A DNA stretch of 42,383 nt from Pseudomonadota bacterium (GTDB lineage: Bacteria; Pseudomonadota; Gammaproteobacteria; Burkholderiales; SHXO01). The translations under genes were made by a program, and so were the position numbers. Below are positions 15,390 through 24,515 of this stretch, piece by piece; positions within the stretch are counted from its first letter, which is position 1; each line of letters starts with the position of its first letter. The stretch covers positions 1-42,383 of the forward strand of contig JAEZCG010000138.1 in NCBI GenBank assembly GCA_023430065.1, read 5' to 3'. Below the pieces are notes generated by a model that was given only the letters and a program-made list of their open reading frames with translations, ran no database searches and was not told the DNA's origin.

Positions 15390-16163
15390 TCACGCCTTGC
15401 GCAGCCCACCGTATCCCTGCCACGACGCAGCAACCAACCAGCCGCTGTCGACCGGAAGATTGACGCCGGTGATGGCCGCTGCTTCCGGTCCGGCCAGGAA
15501 CGCCACCGCCCGCGCGACATCTTCCGGACGAACCAGTCGGCCGAGCGCCGTGCAACGCTCCAGCATGCCGAGGTCACGCTCGCCCTTGTCCACCGCCGCC
15601 TGCAGGGCAGGCGTGAGCGTGTGGCCAGGAGACACCGCATTCACCCGCACCCCGCAGGGGCCCCACTCGGCCGCGAGGCATTCGGTCAGGGCAATGATGG
15701 CCGCCTTGGCCGGCGCATACGCGTGTAGCGGCATCGAGCGCATGCCGGCAACAGACGCGATGTTCACGATGCTGCCGCGTCGGCGCCCCGCCATCCGCAT
15801 CCCGAACGCCGTGGCAACGAGGTAGGCACCGCGCTGATCCACGCGCACGACCTCGTCCCAGTCCGCCATCGACAGCTGTCCCGGCGGCAGGGGCACCTGG
15901 ATGACGCCGGCGTTGTTGACCAGCATCTCGACCGGTCCGCACGCGGCCTCGACAGCCGCGGCACATTCAGCGACCTGCGCCTCGTCCGCAATGTCCACCA
16001 GGAATGCGCGCCCTCCCACCTGATCGGCGACCTCGTACGCCGCCTCGCTGCGATCGAGCACCGCCACGCGTGCCCCCCGCGCGGCCAGCTCGCGGCAGCA
16101 CGCGGCACCGATGCCGCTTGCACCGCCGGTCACGACCGCCACCCCGCTCATCGCTCCACCCAT
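15390..16163 (-). CDS. Short-chain dehydrogenase/reductase
   Basis: 257 residues, classical SDR length. Cofactor motif TGGASGIG at 12-19, NNAG at 83-86, catalytic Ser137, Tyr149 and Lys153 (IASVAG; YAPAK), and an Asp at the end of strand two (VLDRS) that favours NAD(H). The C-terminus GVNLPVDSGWLVAASWQ is standard. It begins the minus-strand run of five genes and probably oxidises the hydroxyacyl-CoA made by the downstream hydratase. The start is ATG at 16163, with GAGGAAGAGGAAGG upstream; ATG at 16151 is a close alternative. Upstream lies the broken TRAP permease gene, so the operon once probably included a transporter. Confidence 0.9.
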   Translation of the reverse strand: MGGAMSGVAVVTGGASGIGAACCRELAARGARVAVLDRSEAAYEVADQVGGRAFLVDIADEAQVAECAAAVEAACGPVEMLVNNAGVIQVPLPPGQLSMADWDEVVRVDQRGAYLVATAFGMRMAGRRRGSIVNIASVAGMRSMPLHAYAPAKAAIIALTECLAAEWGPCGVRVNAVSPGHTLTPALQAAVDKGERDLGMLERCTALGRLVRPEDVARAVAFLAGPEAAAITGVNLPVDSGWLVAASWQGYGGLRKA

Positions 16164-16203
16164 CGCCTTCCTCTTCCTCCCATGGTTTCCCTTCTCGACC
16201 ACC

Positions 16204-16499
16204 CTACTCCACGAACTTCGGCATGACCCAGCGCGGCAGTGCCAGGATCGCATCCGGCAGCAGGATCACGAACGCCAGGACTGCCAGCATCGGCACCAGC
16301 TGGATGACCGTGTCGCGGATCGCCTAACGGATGGTGATGCCGCCGAGCGCGGCGGAAATCAGCAGACACAGGCAGTAGGGGGCGTGACCAGCCCGAACGA
16401 AATCGAGATCACGCGGATGATCGCGAAGTGCACCGGCTGCATGCCAACGCTCTCGGCCAGTGGTGCGAGGATGGTGCCGAGGATGATGATCCTCGTTCT
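16204..16499 (-). pseudogene. Remnant of TRAP transporter large permease (DctM), C-terminal end
   Basis: Reverse-strand translation gives IIILGTILAPLAESVGMQP, then VHFAIIRVISISFGLVTPP, LCLLISAALGGITIR and VIQLVPMLAVLAFVILLPD, ending MPKFVE and a stop. This matches the last transmembrane segments of DctM, including the conserved GLxTPP motif. Two lesions are visible: a frameshift just after the TPPT motif (about 16375-16381), where a two-base loss would restore TPPTG-LCLL, and an in-frame TAG at 16324-16326 after TIR. Only about 100 of the usual 430 residues remain; sequence upstream of 16500 no longer matches. It is directly upstream of, and on the same strand as, the SDR/hydratase run. Confidence 0.8.
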
Positions 16500-16637
16500 C
16501 CTCCTGCAGATCACCGGCATCCGGCGCAGACCCGTCGCGCTCGTGCCACATTTGTTCAGCGGATGCTACATGGTCCCACGCGTCGGGAGAAGCGCTCGGC
16601 ACTCGGCCACGCTGTGCACCGCCTGCAGCGAGGGCCG

Positions 16638-16643
16638 TATACT
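16638..16643 (+). promoter_or_regulatory. Candidate -10 box for the SEC-C/TPR gene
   Basis: TATACT stands 49 bp before the SEC-C gene start in otherwise GC-rich sequence. The -35 region 17 bp upstream (TGCACC) is a poor match, so this is a weak call. Confidence 0.25.
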
Positions 16644-16691
16644 GAACGGCAGACCTCGCGCGAAATGACGCGCACCACCCATTGAACCGCC

Positions 16692-18839
16692 ATGTCCGAA
16701 GAACCAGCCAGCGCCGAACTGTTCGACCTGATCGACGCGGCCGTGCGCGAAATCCTGCGGCATGAGGATCCGGAACGTTTCCTCGACTGGATTCGCGCCA
16801 ATGCCCGGAAGTTGCTCCCGGAATCGATCGAGCACGGCGACGATGGCGGCGCTGCGGCGTCGATTGCCCTGGGGCGCGGAATCTGGAATGCGACACCGCT
16901 GCCGGGGAACCACTTTCGGCCGAAACCGATTCCCGAGCCAGGCCGCAACGATCCCTGTCCCTGCGGATCCGGCCGCAAGTACAAGCAATGCTGCGCAAGA
17001 CTGCCGCAGTTCGATCTGCTCACGGCGGACGAAATATGGCCAATCCTGATCTCGCGGCTGTCGCGCGCTCAGGTCGACGCGGCGGTGGCCGCGAAGCGCA
17101 TCCCTCCCTTTGCCCTGGCGGCCGCGGCCCAGACCTACCTGGACGACGCCAAGCCGGGCAAGGCCGCTGCGCTGCTCGAACCGATGTTCGAGTCCGGCGT
17201 CGATCGGCTGGACGAGCGTTTCGAGGTCGCCTTCGATCTGCTGTGCGACGTGTATGTCGAACAGGGCAACGATCGCAAGCGCGAGCGCTTCGCCGAGCGC
17301 ATCGCGCAGGAGGCCCGCGGTCCGCTCGCCCGGGCCGCGTGGCAGCGTCTCGCCGCCATCCGCCACGATGCCGGCCGGATCGACGCGGCTTGGGACGCCA
17401 TCCGCATGGCGCATCAGGCCGATCCGGGCGACCCTACGGTCGGCTTGAACGAACTGACCTTGCTCGTGACCGAGAGGCGGCTGGACGAAGCCCGGGCGCG
17501 TGCAACGTTCTGGGCCGCGAAGCTCACCCGCGAGAACTATCCCGACCACGAGTTGATCGCAGTCTTCCGCTCGGCCGCGCAGGATCCCTCCAAGACGCTC
17601 GCGCAGGAAATGGTGGCGCACACTGGCGCCGATCTCGATCGTCTCGCCGGGTGGTTCGAGCGGGTCGAACGCCAGCCGCTTCCCATCTATAGCGTGCGGC
17701 AGGAGGAGGCCCTCGACCCGTCCGACGTGGACTCGCTTCGACGAATGGCCCGCGCCCGGCTGATCGCCATGGGGGTGGCGGAGGATCACGTCGAGTCGGC
17801 CGTCGAGCGGTTGGTACGCGATATCGCTGAAGCGGCCGCGCAGCACAAACCATCGCCCGGCAGCGCCGCACCCGCCACTGCAGATCTCTTCGCCGACGAG
17901 GTGTCCGCGCTCCCCGCCGCCAGTGAGGACGAGGACGCCATCTTCGCCCTGCATCCGCCCGAATCGCTCGCCTCGCTCGAGCAGTCGTGGCATCGCGTGT
18001 TTCCATGCGCCAAGCCGCTGCTAACCGATGCTGTGACCAGCGACGCCGAGTCAGCGTGGACAACGGAGGCGCAGGCGGACTGGATCGCCTTCCTGGAACG
18101 ACGCCCGGAATCGGCGGACAGCCTGGACATTCTCGACGATGTCGCCGGCGCAGTGCTGCACCTGGAGTGGCAGTTGCCTCAGGGCGCGCAGGGCGGACTG
18201 GCTGCCCGGCTCATCGATCGCTCCTGCGCCATCGTGGAGCGCGCCCTCGAAGAACATTCCGCAGTGCTGCCCTGGGCGGTGCCGCAGAACCGCAACGGTT
18301 TGCGCGCGCTGGCGCGGCGCATCGGATTCGCGATCGAGGACGGTGACGACGCACGCATTTGCGAATTGTCAGGTCGCATTCTCGCGCTCAACCCGAACGA
18401 CAATCACGGGTTCCGCGGACTGCTGGTCAACAGTCTCCTGCGGCGCGGGATGGATGCAGAGGCGGTCGCCCTGATGGGGCGCTACCCCGGCGATGCAACG
18501 CTCGAGATGCAGGGCGCCGCCATCCTTCTCGCCCTGCGCCGCCGCGATCTTCCCGCCGCGACCGAGTGCCTGCAGGCCTTCGTCGACAGCAATCGCTACG
18601 TGCTCGACTACCTACTGCGCCCGAATGCCGCTACCCCGAAGCGCACTGCGGATGGCAGCGTCGCGATCGGCAGCCGTGAGGACGCGTGGGAGTACTGTGA
18701 AGCGGCCCGCGATGTCTGGACGATGACTCCGGGCGCACTGGAGTGGCTGCGGCGCGCGAAGCAGTCATTGCGTCAGCTCGAGGCGGAGCGAAAGATCGCC
18801 GGCAAGGTGCCGGCGAAGCGAGGAACGCGCTCATCGTAG
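16692..18839 (+). CDS. SEC-C motif protein with TPR-like helical repeats
   Basis: 715 residues. After an N-terminal helical region comes a short SEC-C zinc motif at 84-101 (GRNDPCPCGSGRKYKQCC, ligands Cys89, Cys91, Cys100, Cys101), the motif that ends SecA and binds zinc and ribosome or SecB. The rest is helical; residues 140-300 resemble TPR repeats (AAWDAIRMAHQADPGDPTVGLNE), and another repeat-like stretch spans 570-640 (RILALNPNDNHGFRGLLVN). An acidic low-complexity linker lies near 385-425. There is no enzyme domain or membrane segment, so a cytoplasmic scaffold or adaptor is likely. Many bacteria carry such proteins without known function. The next gene starts 56 bp downstream. Confidence 0.85.
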   Translation: MSEEPASAELFDLIDAAVREILRHEDPERFLDWIRANARKLLPESIEHGDDGGAAASIALGRGIWNATPLPGNHFRPKPIPEPGRNDPCPCGSGRKYKQCCARLPQFDLLTADEIWPILISRLSRAQVDAAVAAKRIPPFALAAAAQTYLDDAKPGKAAALLEPMFESGVDRLDERFEVAFDLLCDVYVEQGNDRKRERFAERIAQEARGPLARAAWQRLAAIRHDAGRIDAAWDAIRMAHQADPGDPTVGLNELTLLVTERRLDEARARATFWAAKLTRENYPDHELIAVFRSAAQDPSKTLAQEMVAHTGADLDRLAGWFERVERQPLPIYSVRQEEALDPSDVDSLRRMARARLIAMGVAEDHVESAVERLVRDIAEAAAQHKPSPGSAAPATADLFADEVSALPAASEDEDAIFALHPPESLASLEQSWHRVFPCAKPLLTDAVTSDAESAWTTEAQADWIAFLERRPESADSLDILDDVAGAVLHLEWQLPQGAQGGLAARLIDRSCAIVERALEEHSAVLPWAVPQNRNGLRALARRIGFAIEDGDDARICELSGRILALNPNDNHGFRGLLVNSLLRRGMDAEAVALMGRYPGDATLEMQGAAILLALRRRDLPAATECLQAFVDSNRYVLDYLLRPNAATPKRTADGSVAIGSREDAWEYCEAARDVWTMTPGALEWLRRAKQSLRQLEAERKIAGKVPAKRGTRSS

Positions 18840-18895
18840 GCTGATGGGAACGCGCCTGGTACGCAAGTGCCGCAACCCCCACCATAGGAAAGAAC

Positions 18896-19669
18896 ATGGG
18901 TATGTCCACGGAACAAGTCGTCGATTCGCTCTGGACCGCTTTCGGAAGCGGCGATTACCAGCCTGAACAGTGGAAGGGCAAGCTCACGGTCGAGCAGGCG
19001 TACCCCGTGCAATTGGGGATGCTGGCCCGCAAGCTTGCCGGAGGCGAACAGCAGGCCGGCTGGAAGGTGGGTCTCACCGCCCCGCACATGCGCGAGATGT
19101 TCGGCAACCCCGACCCGGTGTTCGGCCATCTGCTCGCCTCCGCGCGCAAGGATAGCGGCCACCGCTTCACGCACGCCGCGCTGCGCAGCCCGGCGGTGGA
19201 GAGCGAGCTGATGATCACGCTCGCCAGCGATCTGTCCGGACCGTCCGTCACGCCTCAGTCCGCGCGCGGCGCGATCGCCTCCATCGCCCCGGCGTTGGAG
19301 GTCGTCGAACTGGGACGAGCGGAGATGCGCCGGGACCTGGGACTGGCGATCGCGGACAACGTCTCGCAGGCCGCCTTCGTGCATGGCGCACCGGTTCCGC
19401 TTGGGCCGAACCTGGACTTCGGCGCAGTGCAGGCCAAGGTGGAAGTCAACGGCGAGGTCGTCGCCGACGTGGTGGGTAAGGACGTCATCGACAACCAGTT
19501 GCAGACGCTCGCGTGGCTGGCCAATACGCTGCACCGCTTCGGTGGGAGCCTGCGCGCGGGCGATCGCATCATGACCGGGTCGTTTACCAAGCCGCTGCCG
19601 ATTGGTGCTGGCGCATCGGTGCGTACGACGTTCCCGGGGATCGGGACGGTGGAGGTGTGGTTCGATTGA
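18896..19669 (+). CDS. 2-keto-4-pentenoate hydratase / FAH-family protein
   Basis: 257 residues. The sequence fits the hydratase branch of the fumarylacetoacetate hydrolase superfamily (MhpD, HpaH, DmpE): GWKVGLTAPHM, PVFGHLLASA, the metal-binding ESELMITLASDL near 102, ALEVVE, NVSQAAFVHG and IMTGSFTKPLPIGAGA. These enzymes add water to 2-hydroxypenta-2,4-dienoates in meta-cleavage pathways or decarboxylate related oxo acids, with Mg2+ held by Glu residues. No other meta-cleavage gene is next to it, so the substrate is open. An aggaaag sequence precedes the ATG at 18896; ATG at 18902 is also possible. It converges with trmJ nine bases away. Confidence 0.88.
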   Translation: MGMSTEQVVDSLWTAFGSGDYQPEQWKGKLTVEQAYPVQLGMLARKLAGGEQQAGWKVGLTAPHMREMFGNPDPVFGHLLASARKDSGHRFTHAALRSPAVESELMITLASDLSGPSVTPQSARGAIASIAPALEVVELGRAEMRRDLGLAIADNVSQAAFVHGAPVPLGPNLDFGAVQAKVEVNGEVVADVVGKDVIDNQLQTLAWLANTLHRFGGSLRAGDRIMTGSFTKPLPIGAGASVRTTFPGIGTVEVWFD

Positions 19670-19678
19670 GCGTGGAGG

Positions 19679-20443
19679 CTAACGCTCGCGCTTCGCGATG
19701 GTCTCATCCCACGCATTCAGCATCCCTCGCAGCACATTGACCTCCTGCGACTCCAGCATGGCGCGCCCGAACAGGCGGCGCAGCCGCTCCATCACCCGGC
19801 CGGACTTGTCGCGGTCGATGAAGGCGCTACGCACGAGGCTCGCCTCCAGCGCCCGGAAGAAGTGCTCCGTCTCCTCGAGCGTGGCGCGCGGCGTCTTGCT
19901 TTCGTAGCGCACCTGGTTGCCAAGCGCGGCGTAGCGCAGCTCGTGCGCCACGACCTGCACCGACGCCGCCAGGTTCAGGGACGAGAACGCCGGGCTCGTC
20001 CCGATGCGGGCGGCCCGCTGACAGCGCAGCACTTCGTCATTGGACAGCCCCGAGATCTCCGTACCGAACACGAAGGCGACCTCGCCCTCGGCCGCGGCTT
20101 CGTCCACCGCCAGCTGCGCCGCCTCTCGTACGTCGATGAGCACCGGCGAGAGGTCACGGCGTCGCGCGCTCAGTGCAATGGCAAGCGTCACGCCGCGAAG
20201 GGCTTCGTCGAGCGTGTCGCACACCTCGACCCATTCGAGCATGTCGGCGGCGCCTGCTGCCATGAAAGTCGCTTCGCGATGGGGAAATTGCGCGGGCCGC
20301 ACCAGGATGAGTCGGGATAGACCCATGGTCTTCATCGCGCGGGCCGCCGCACCGATGTTGCCGGGCTTGGTGGTATGGGACAGGACGATGCGCACTCTGC
20401 GCAGGGGTGCTTCGACTGCGTCGCTGGTTTCGTTCATGATCAT
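19679..20443 (-). CDS. trmJ: tRNA (cytidine/uridine-2'-O-) methyltransferase TrmJ
   Basis: 254 residues, the usual TrmJ length. The SPOUT fold is shown by RIVLSHTTKPGNIGAAARAM at the N-terminus, the knot motifs VAFVFGTEISGLSNDE and SSLNLAASVQVVAHEL, and a C-terminal helical extension (RRLFGRAMLESQEVNVLRG) typical of the family. It methylates the ribose at position 32 in the anticodon loop of several tRNAs. The frame runs on to 20650, but family starts map to the ATG at 20443 or 20437 (MIMNETSD). Neither has a good ribosome site. It is divergent from the aldo/keto reductase gene. Confidence 0.93.
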   Translation of the reverse strand: MIMNETSDAVEAPLRRVRIVLSHTTKPGNIGAAARAMKTMGLSRLILVRPAQFPHREATFMAAGAADMLEWVEVCDTLDEALRGVTLAIALSARRRDLSPVLIDVREAAQLAVDEAAAEGEVAFVFGTEISGLSNDEVLRCQRAARIGTSPAFSSLNLAASVQVVAHELRYAALGNQVRYESKTPRATLEETEHFFRALEASLVRSAFIDRDKSGRVMERLRRLFGRAMLESQEVNVLRGMLNAWDETIAKRER

Positions 20444-20588
20444 CCGATTCGCTGCAGGGGGCACTTTAGCAAAGCGCAGGGTCGCCATTTCCATGTTGAG
20501 CGTTTCGTCTACCGGCGAAATGACGCGCTCAGGACGAGCACAGACGGATCGGCTAAGGTGCGTGTCGTCCAAACAGAGGAAACCCGCC

Positions 20589-21626
20589 ATGGAGTATCGA
20601 ACCCTGCCCGGCACCGCCATGAAGGTGTCGACGATCTGCCTGGGGAGCATGACCTGGGGCCAGCAGAACAGTGAGGCCCAAGCGCACGAGCAGCTGGACT
20701 ACGCGGTGAGCCAGGGCATCAACTTCATCGACACGGCAGAGATGTATCCGGTGCCCCCCAACGCGCAGACGCAGGGTCGCACGGAGCGCTTCATCGGCAC
20801 GTGGCTGGTGCACCAGAAGCGGGAGCACGTTTACGTCGCCACGAAGATCGCCGGCCCGGGCCGTCGGGACTGGATCCGCGGCGGGCGCACCGATCTCACC
20901 CGGGAGGTCATCGCCGAGGCGGTGGAAACCAGCCTCGAACGCCTCCAGACCGACTACATCGACCTCTATCAGATCCACTGGCCGCAGCGCAACGTGCCGA
21001 TGTTCGGCGGCACGCAATTCGACCCTTCGAAGGAGAAAGGAGGACCTGCCATCCGCGAGCAGGTCGAGGGCATGGCGGCAATGATGGCGGCCGGCAAGAT
21101 TCGCCACTACGGCCTGTCGAACGAGACGACGTGGGGCGTATGCGAGTTCCACCGGGTGGCGAAGGAACTCGGCGTACCCGGGCCGGTGACACTCCAGAAC
21201 AGTTACAGCCTGCTCTCACGCAACGTGGACAACGACCTGGCAGAGGCGCTGTTCCGGGAGAGCATGTCCCTGCTCGCCTACAGTCCGCTCGCCGGCGGTC
21301 TGTTGTCAGGCAAGTACCTGAACGGCGCGAAGCCGAAGGATGCGCGCTTCACCTTATTCGACTCGCTGGGCGCGCGCTTCCGCAAGTCGATCGTGCCAGA
21401 AGCGATCGACGCCTACGCGGCGCTGGCGAAGCGGCGTGACCTCACGCTGGTACAGCTGGCACTCGGCTACGTGGCAAGCCGCTGGTTCCTCGGCTCGTCG
21501 CTCATCGGCGCGACTTCCATGGCACAGCTGAAGGAGGACATTGCGGCCGCGCAGATCACGCTGGATGCGGACACGCTGCGGGAAGTCGAGGACGTTCTGC
21601 AGCGCTATCCTAATCCGGCACCTTGA
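20589..21626 (+). CDS. Aldo/keto reductase, Tas-like
   Basis: 345 residues, close to E. coli Tas (346). The catalytic tetrad is complete: Asp48 and Tyr53 (FIDTAEMYP), Lys86 (VATK) and His130 (YQIHWPQR). The barrel strands IRHYGLSNET, LLAYSPLAGGLLSGKY and the NADP-binding LGSSLIGATS are as expected. The Tas-specific PVPPNAQTQGRTE loop is present. It should reduce carbonyl compounds with NADPH; the natural substrate of Tas proteins is not known. AGAGGAAA stands eight bases before the ATG. Confidence 0.94.
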   Translation: MEYRTLPGTAMKVSTICLGSMTWGQQNSEAQAHEQLDYAVSQGINFIDTAEMYPVPPNAQTQGRTERFIGTWLVHQKREHVYVATKIAGPGRRDWIRGGRTDLTREVIAEAVETSLERLQTDYIDLYQIHWPQRNVPMFGGTQFDPSKEKGGPAIREQVEGMAAMMAAGKIRHYGLSNETTWGVCEFHRVAKELGVPGPVTLQNSYSLLSRNVDNDLAEALFRESMSLLAYSPLAGGLLSGKYLNGAKPKDARFTLFDSLGARFRKSIVPEAIDAYAALAKRRDLTLVQLALGYVASRWFLGSSLIGATSMAQLKEDIAAAQITLDADTLREVEDVLQRYPNPAP

Positions 21627-21725
21627 GGCGTTGCACGGATCAATCCGCTCTGAATTGAGATCGGGTTGAGGAAAGGCATTGCGCGCGGTGCCTGGGTTAG
21701 GTCCCGAATCGCCGCAGCTGCCTCG

Positions 21726-22073
21726 CTACGGGGTCGCTTCGGCTTCCAGCCACTCTAAAACGTTCTTGCCGTCGTCGTCGGGTACGTGGATGAACATGCG
21801 ATGCTCGTCGTCCGGTTTGAACAGCGCGAGCGTCGGAAGGCCGGTTATCCGGTACCGGCTTAGAAACTGCGCAGAGTCGGGCGCATCGGCATCCAGACGC
21901 AGCAGATGCCAAGCACTGGCGTACACATGCTCGATCGCAGCGCGTGCATCAAGTTTCGTGCATGTGTTGCAGCCCTTGTCGGCATACACGTCGAGGAGCA
22001 CGAACTTTCCCTGGGGGAGTGCCTGCTGCAATGTGCGTTCGAACTCCTGCGCATTCACCGTCTTGAACGCCAT
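21726..22073 (-). CDS. Thioredoxin-like protein
   Basis: 115 residues, one thioredoxin fold with no signal peptide, so probably cytoplasmic. The active site is Cys35-Asn-Thr-Cys38 within VYADKGCNTCTKLD, followed by the cis-proline segment ITGLPTLALF. The CNTC motif and the DKGCNTC context resemble the C-terminal domain of DsbD and similar DUF953-like thioredoxins rather than canonical WCGPC, so a less reducing disulfide enzyme is likely. It stands alone between the convergent aldo/keto reductase gene and the divergent FAD-protein gene. Confidence 0.87.
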   Translation of the reverse strand: MAFKTVNAQEFERTLQQALPQGKFVLLDVYADKGCNTCTKLDARAAIEHVYASAWHLLRLDADAPDSAQFLSRYRITGLPTLALFKPDDEHRMFIHVPDDDGKNVLEWLEAEATP

Positions 22074-22237
22074 CTATCTATGCCTCGCGCGACATGACAT
22101 GACCCGGGATTTGCGCAATTATTGCGCGAATCGCGCCCGGATACTCATACCGGATTCCGGCCGGCGACCGTCATCCGCACGCTCGGGGCGACCCAGCGGC
22201 ATCTTCCTTAGCCAGGGCCACGGAACAGGGAGGGGAC

Positions 22238-24487
22238 ATGAACGCACCGAATGGTATCGACAAGCCCCGGGTCGCGGTCGTTGGTGGTGGAATCGCAGGA
22301 TTGACGGCCGCATGGGTGCTGCTCCAGCGCGGATTCGAAGTCACCCTGTTTGAGGAGCGCGTCCACCTGGGCGGCAAACTGGGCGCGCATCCGGCTCGCA
22401 TTCCCTTCCAGCGCCGCCCCAAGGAGTGGGACGAGCATACGCGCAAGCGACTCGCCGGCATCATCGACCTCGACTCCGGCGCATTTCAGAAGGATCAGGA
22501 ACGCAAACTGCGTGACCAGCTGCAACTGTTTGCAGTTCCGGAGTGGCTGCTCGAGCTGGTGGCCTTTCACTTCAGCAGGGTCGCCAGACGGCTGGGACTT
22601 GCCGAACTGTCCGACCCGCAATTGCGGACGTATATCCTCAGCGCGCTGCAGAGTTCCGGAAAGCCGAAAGTCGAGCCGAGCAGCGACCTCCACGGCGCTC
22701 TGGACAGATGGATCGTTCGCTATCCCAGCGTCAAGATTTCCCCACTTGAATTCCCCTTCGACATCGCCTTCTGCGTCGCCATCTACGAACGCGAGGACGG
22801 TTCGCCGGTGCTCGAGGTGACCGATGCCGTCTACCACGGGCACTGTTATCACATGTTCCTCAACTGGTACCACAACTTCTGGGCGCTCATGCAGCAGATC
22901 GGGCTCGATCGCTGCACCGCGTTCCGGTCGATGGATGAGCTGGTGCATCTGTTCCCCGGCAGCGGGCCGCTGCACCGCCGCAGCCACACGCTGACCAGTC
23001 CGGCCAGCCTGTCTCATGCGGGCGAGAATCTGTTGTCGGGTGCCGCGTCCCTGCCCGACATGTTGCTCTGGGTCTATTCCATGGCCGATCTGATCAGTCA
23101 GGATCTGGATCCCGCCCGCTACCTCGACCGTCGAAGCGTGCACGCCTTCCTCGGGTCCCGCTGGTACGCCACCGACGAGAGTGTGCGCTTCCACGAGCAC
23201 CTTCTCGCCAAGGCCTTCGCCGTCCCGACCTACTTCAGTTCCGCTTACACCTATCGAAAGTACGTCGAGTACACCGTCGCCGATCCAGACCCCATGCTCT
23301 GGGTCCTCAAAGGCGACAGCTACGCCAAACTGTTCAAGATCTTCGAGGAACGGTTGCAGTGTGCCGGCCTGAAGATCCTGCGCGGCACGCGCGTGACCGG
23401 CATCTCCTGGGATGCCGAGCGCGTGCGCATCAAATATCGGCCCGCGGACATGCGTGGCTGGCCGCGCGATTCCGAGACCGGGCGACGCAGCGACGATGAC
23501 GATCGCAACGGTCCGCGAGGCAGCGACGACGATGCACGGCTGAGCGTGTTCGCTCCCGACTACGTCGTGGTCGCGGTCCCGCCGGCGGCGCTGGCGCATA
23601 TCAGCGGAGACTTCCGCGACGCGGTTCCAGGCCTGGCGACGGTGCGCAAGCTGCAGAGCGCGGTAACCGCGGCCCTGGACCTGCATTTCCGCTGCAAGCT
23701 GCCCGGGATACCTGGGTGTCACGTCATCCTGCGCGAGTCCGCCCTCGGCCTCACCTTCGTGGACAACTCTCAGGCCTGGTACGGGGACCCCAAGGTGCCG
23801 CATCAGCTTCCCGACGGATGCGAGCAATCCTATAGCGACCTGCCGACCCATCTCACCGTGGCGGTGACCGACTTCTACAAGATCGATGGCATGGGCAAGG
23901 TCGAGGCCACAGCCGCGATCCTCGAGGACCTGCGGCGCTTCATCGACTTCCGAGACGAGGACGTCGACTTCACCCGCACCTACCTGCAGATGAACAACGC
24001 CGAGCCGCTGTTCATCAACGAGGTGGGCAGCGAGCCCTGGCGGCCGGCGAGCACCACCGAGATGCCCCGGCTCTTCCTCGCGGGTGATTTCTGCGACAAC
24101 GACATCGGCATCGTCTCCGTCGAAGGCGCGGTGGTCAGCGGTCTGGTGGCGGCGCGGGCACTGCAGGCCCGATTACGCGCGGACAGGCCGGGCCTCTCGG
24201 CGCTGGATCCGCTGCTTCGCGAAATCCCGGTCCAACTGCCTGCCACCGAGCCCGCCCTCAATGCCGAAGCCTTCAAGGCAATGCTGCTTCCGCACGCCGC
24301 TGCCGCGTACGCCGCCTCCAAGCAGGCAGAGTTCGCGCGCCATCCCGAGCGGATGGCCACACCGCGCGATCTCGCGTTTCATTTGGAACAGGCGCTGCAC
24401 GGCGCGGCGGCCGGGCCGAACGCCGCGGTGCGCATGCTCGGACGCGCCGCGCAGTGGCTCGCCGACCTCCACGCACGCGGCCGTTAA
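22238..24487 (+). CDS. FAD-dependent desaturase/amine-oxidase-like protein, 749 residues
   Basis: The N-terminus has the FAD Rossmann motif RVAVVGGGIAGLTAAWVLLQ followed by LFEERVHLGGKLG, as in phytoene/zeta-carotene desaturases and hydroxysqualene dehydroxylase. The conserved C-terminal FAD motif appears late: LFLAGDFCDNDIGIVSVEGA near 622-641. It is far longer than typical desaturases (about 420-500) owing to a central insertion with a charged low-complexity loop (about 408-428, RRSDDDDRNGPRGSDDDA) and a C-terminal extension of about 110 helical residues after the FAD domain. It should oxidise or rearrange a hydrophobic substrate. The nearby polyprenyl synthetase-like gene makes an isoprenoid substrate plausible, though this is inference. 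The ribosome site is the strong aggGAGGGGAC before the ATG. Confidence 0.86.
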   Translation: MNAPNGIDKPRVAVVGGGIAGLTAAWVLLQRGFEVTLFEERVHLGGKLGAHPARIPFQRRPKEWDEHTRKRLAGIIDLDSGAFQKDQERKLRDQLQLFAVPEWLLELVAFHFSRVARRLGLAELSDPQLRTYILSALQSSGKPKVEPSSDLHGALDRWIVRYPSVKISPLEFPFDIAFCVAIYEREDGSPVLEVTDAVYHGHCYHMFLNWYHNFWALMQQIGLDRCTAFRSMDELVHLFPGSGPLHRRSHTLTSPASLSHAGENLLSGAASLPDMLLWVYSMADLISQDLDPARYLDRRSVHAFLGSRWYATDESVRFHEHLLAKAFAVPTYFSSAYTYRKYVEYTVADPDPMLWVLKGDSYAKLFKIFEERLQCAGLKILRGTRVTGISWDAERVRIKYRPADMRGWPRDSETGRRSDDDDRNGPRGSDDDARLSVFAPDYVVVAVPPAALAHISGDFRDAVPGLATVRKLQSAVTAALDLHFRCKLPGIPGCHVILRESALGLTFVDNSQAWYGDPKVPHQLPDGCEQSYSDLPTHLTVAVTDFYKIDGMGKVEATAAILEDLRRFIDFRDEDVDFTRTYLQMNNAEPLFINEVGSEPWRPASTTEMPRLFLAGDFCDNDIGIVSVEGAVVSGLVAARALQARLRADRPGLSALDPLLREIPVQLPATEPALNAEAFKAMLLPHAAAAYAASKQAEFARHPERMATPRDLAFHLEQALHGAAAGPNAAVRMLGRAAQWLADLHARGR

Positions 24488-24515
24488 ACCCATCCTGCGC
24501 TGTCCGCGTGCCTGC

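Noticed and set aside
16566..17993. 475-residue minus-strand frame
   Set aside because: Antisense to the SEC-C/TPR gene; composition shows no protein character.
22208..23851. 547-residue minus-strand frame
   Set aside because: Antisense shadow of the FAD protein gene, which has clear FAD motifs in its own frame.
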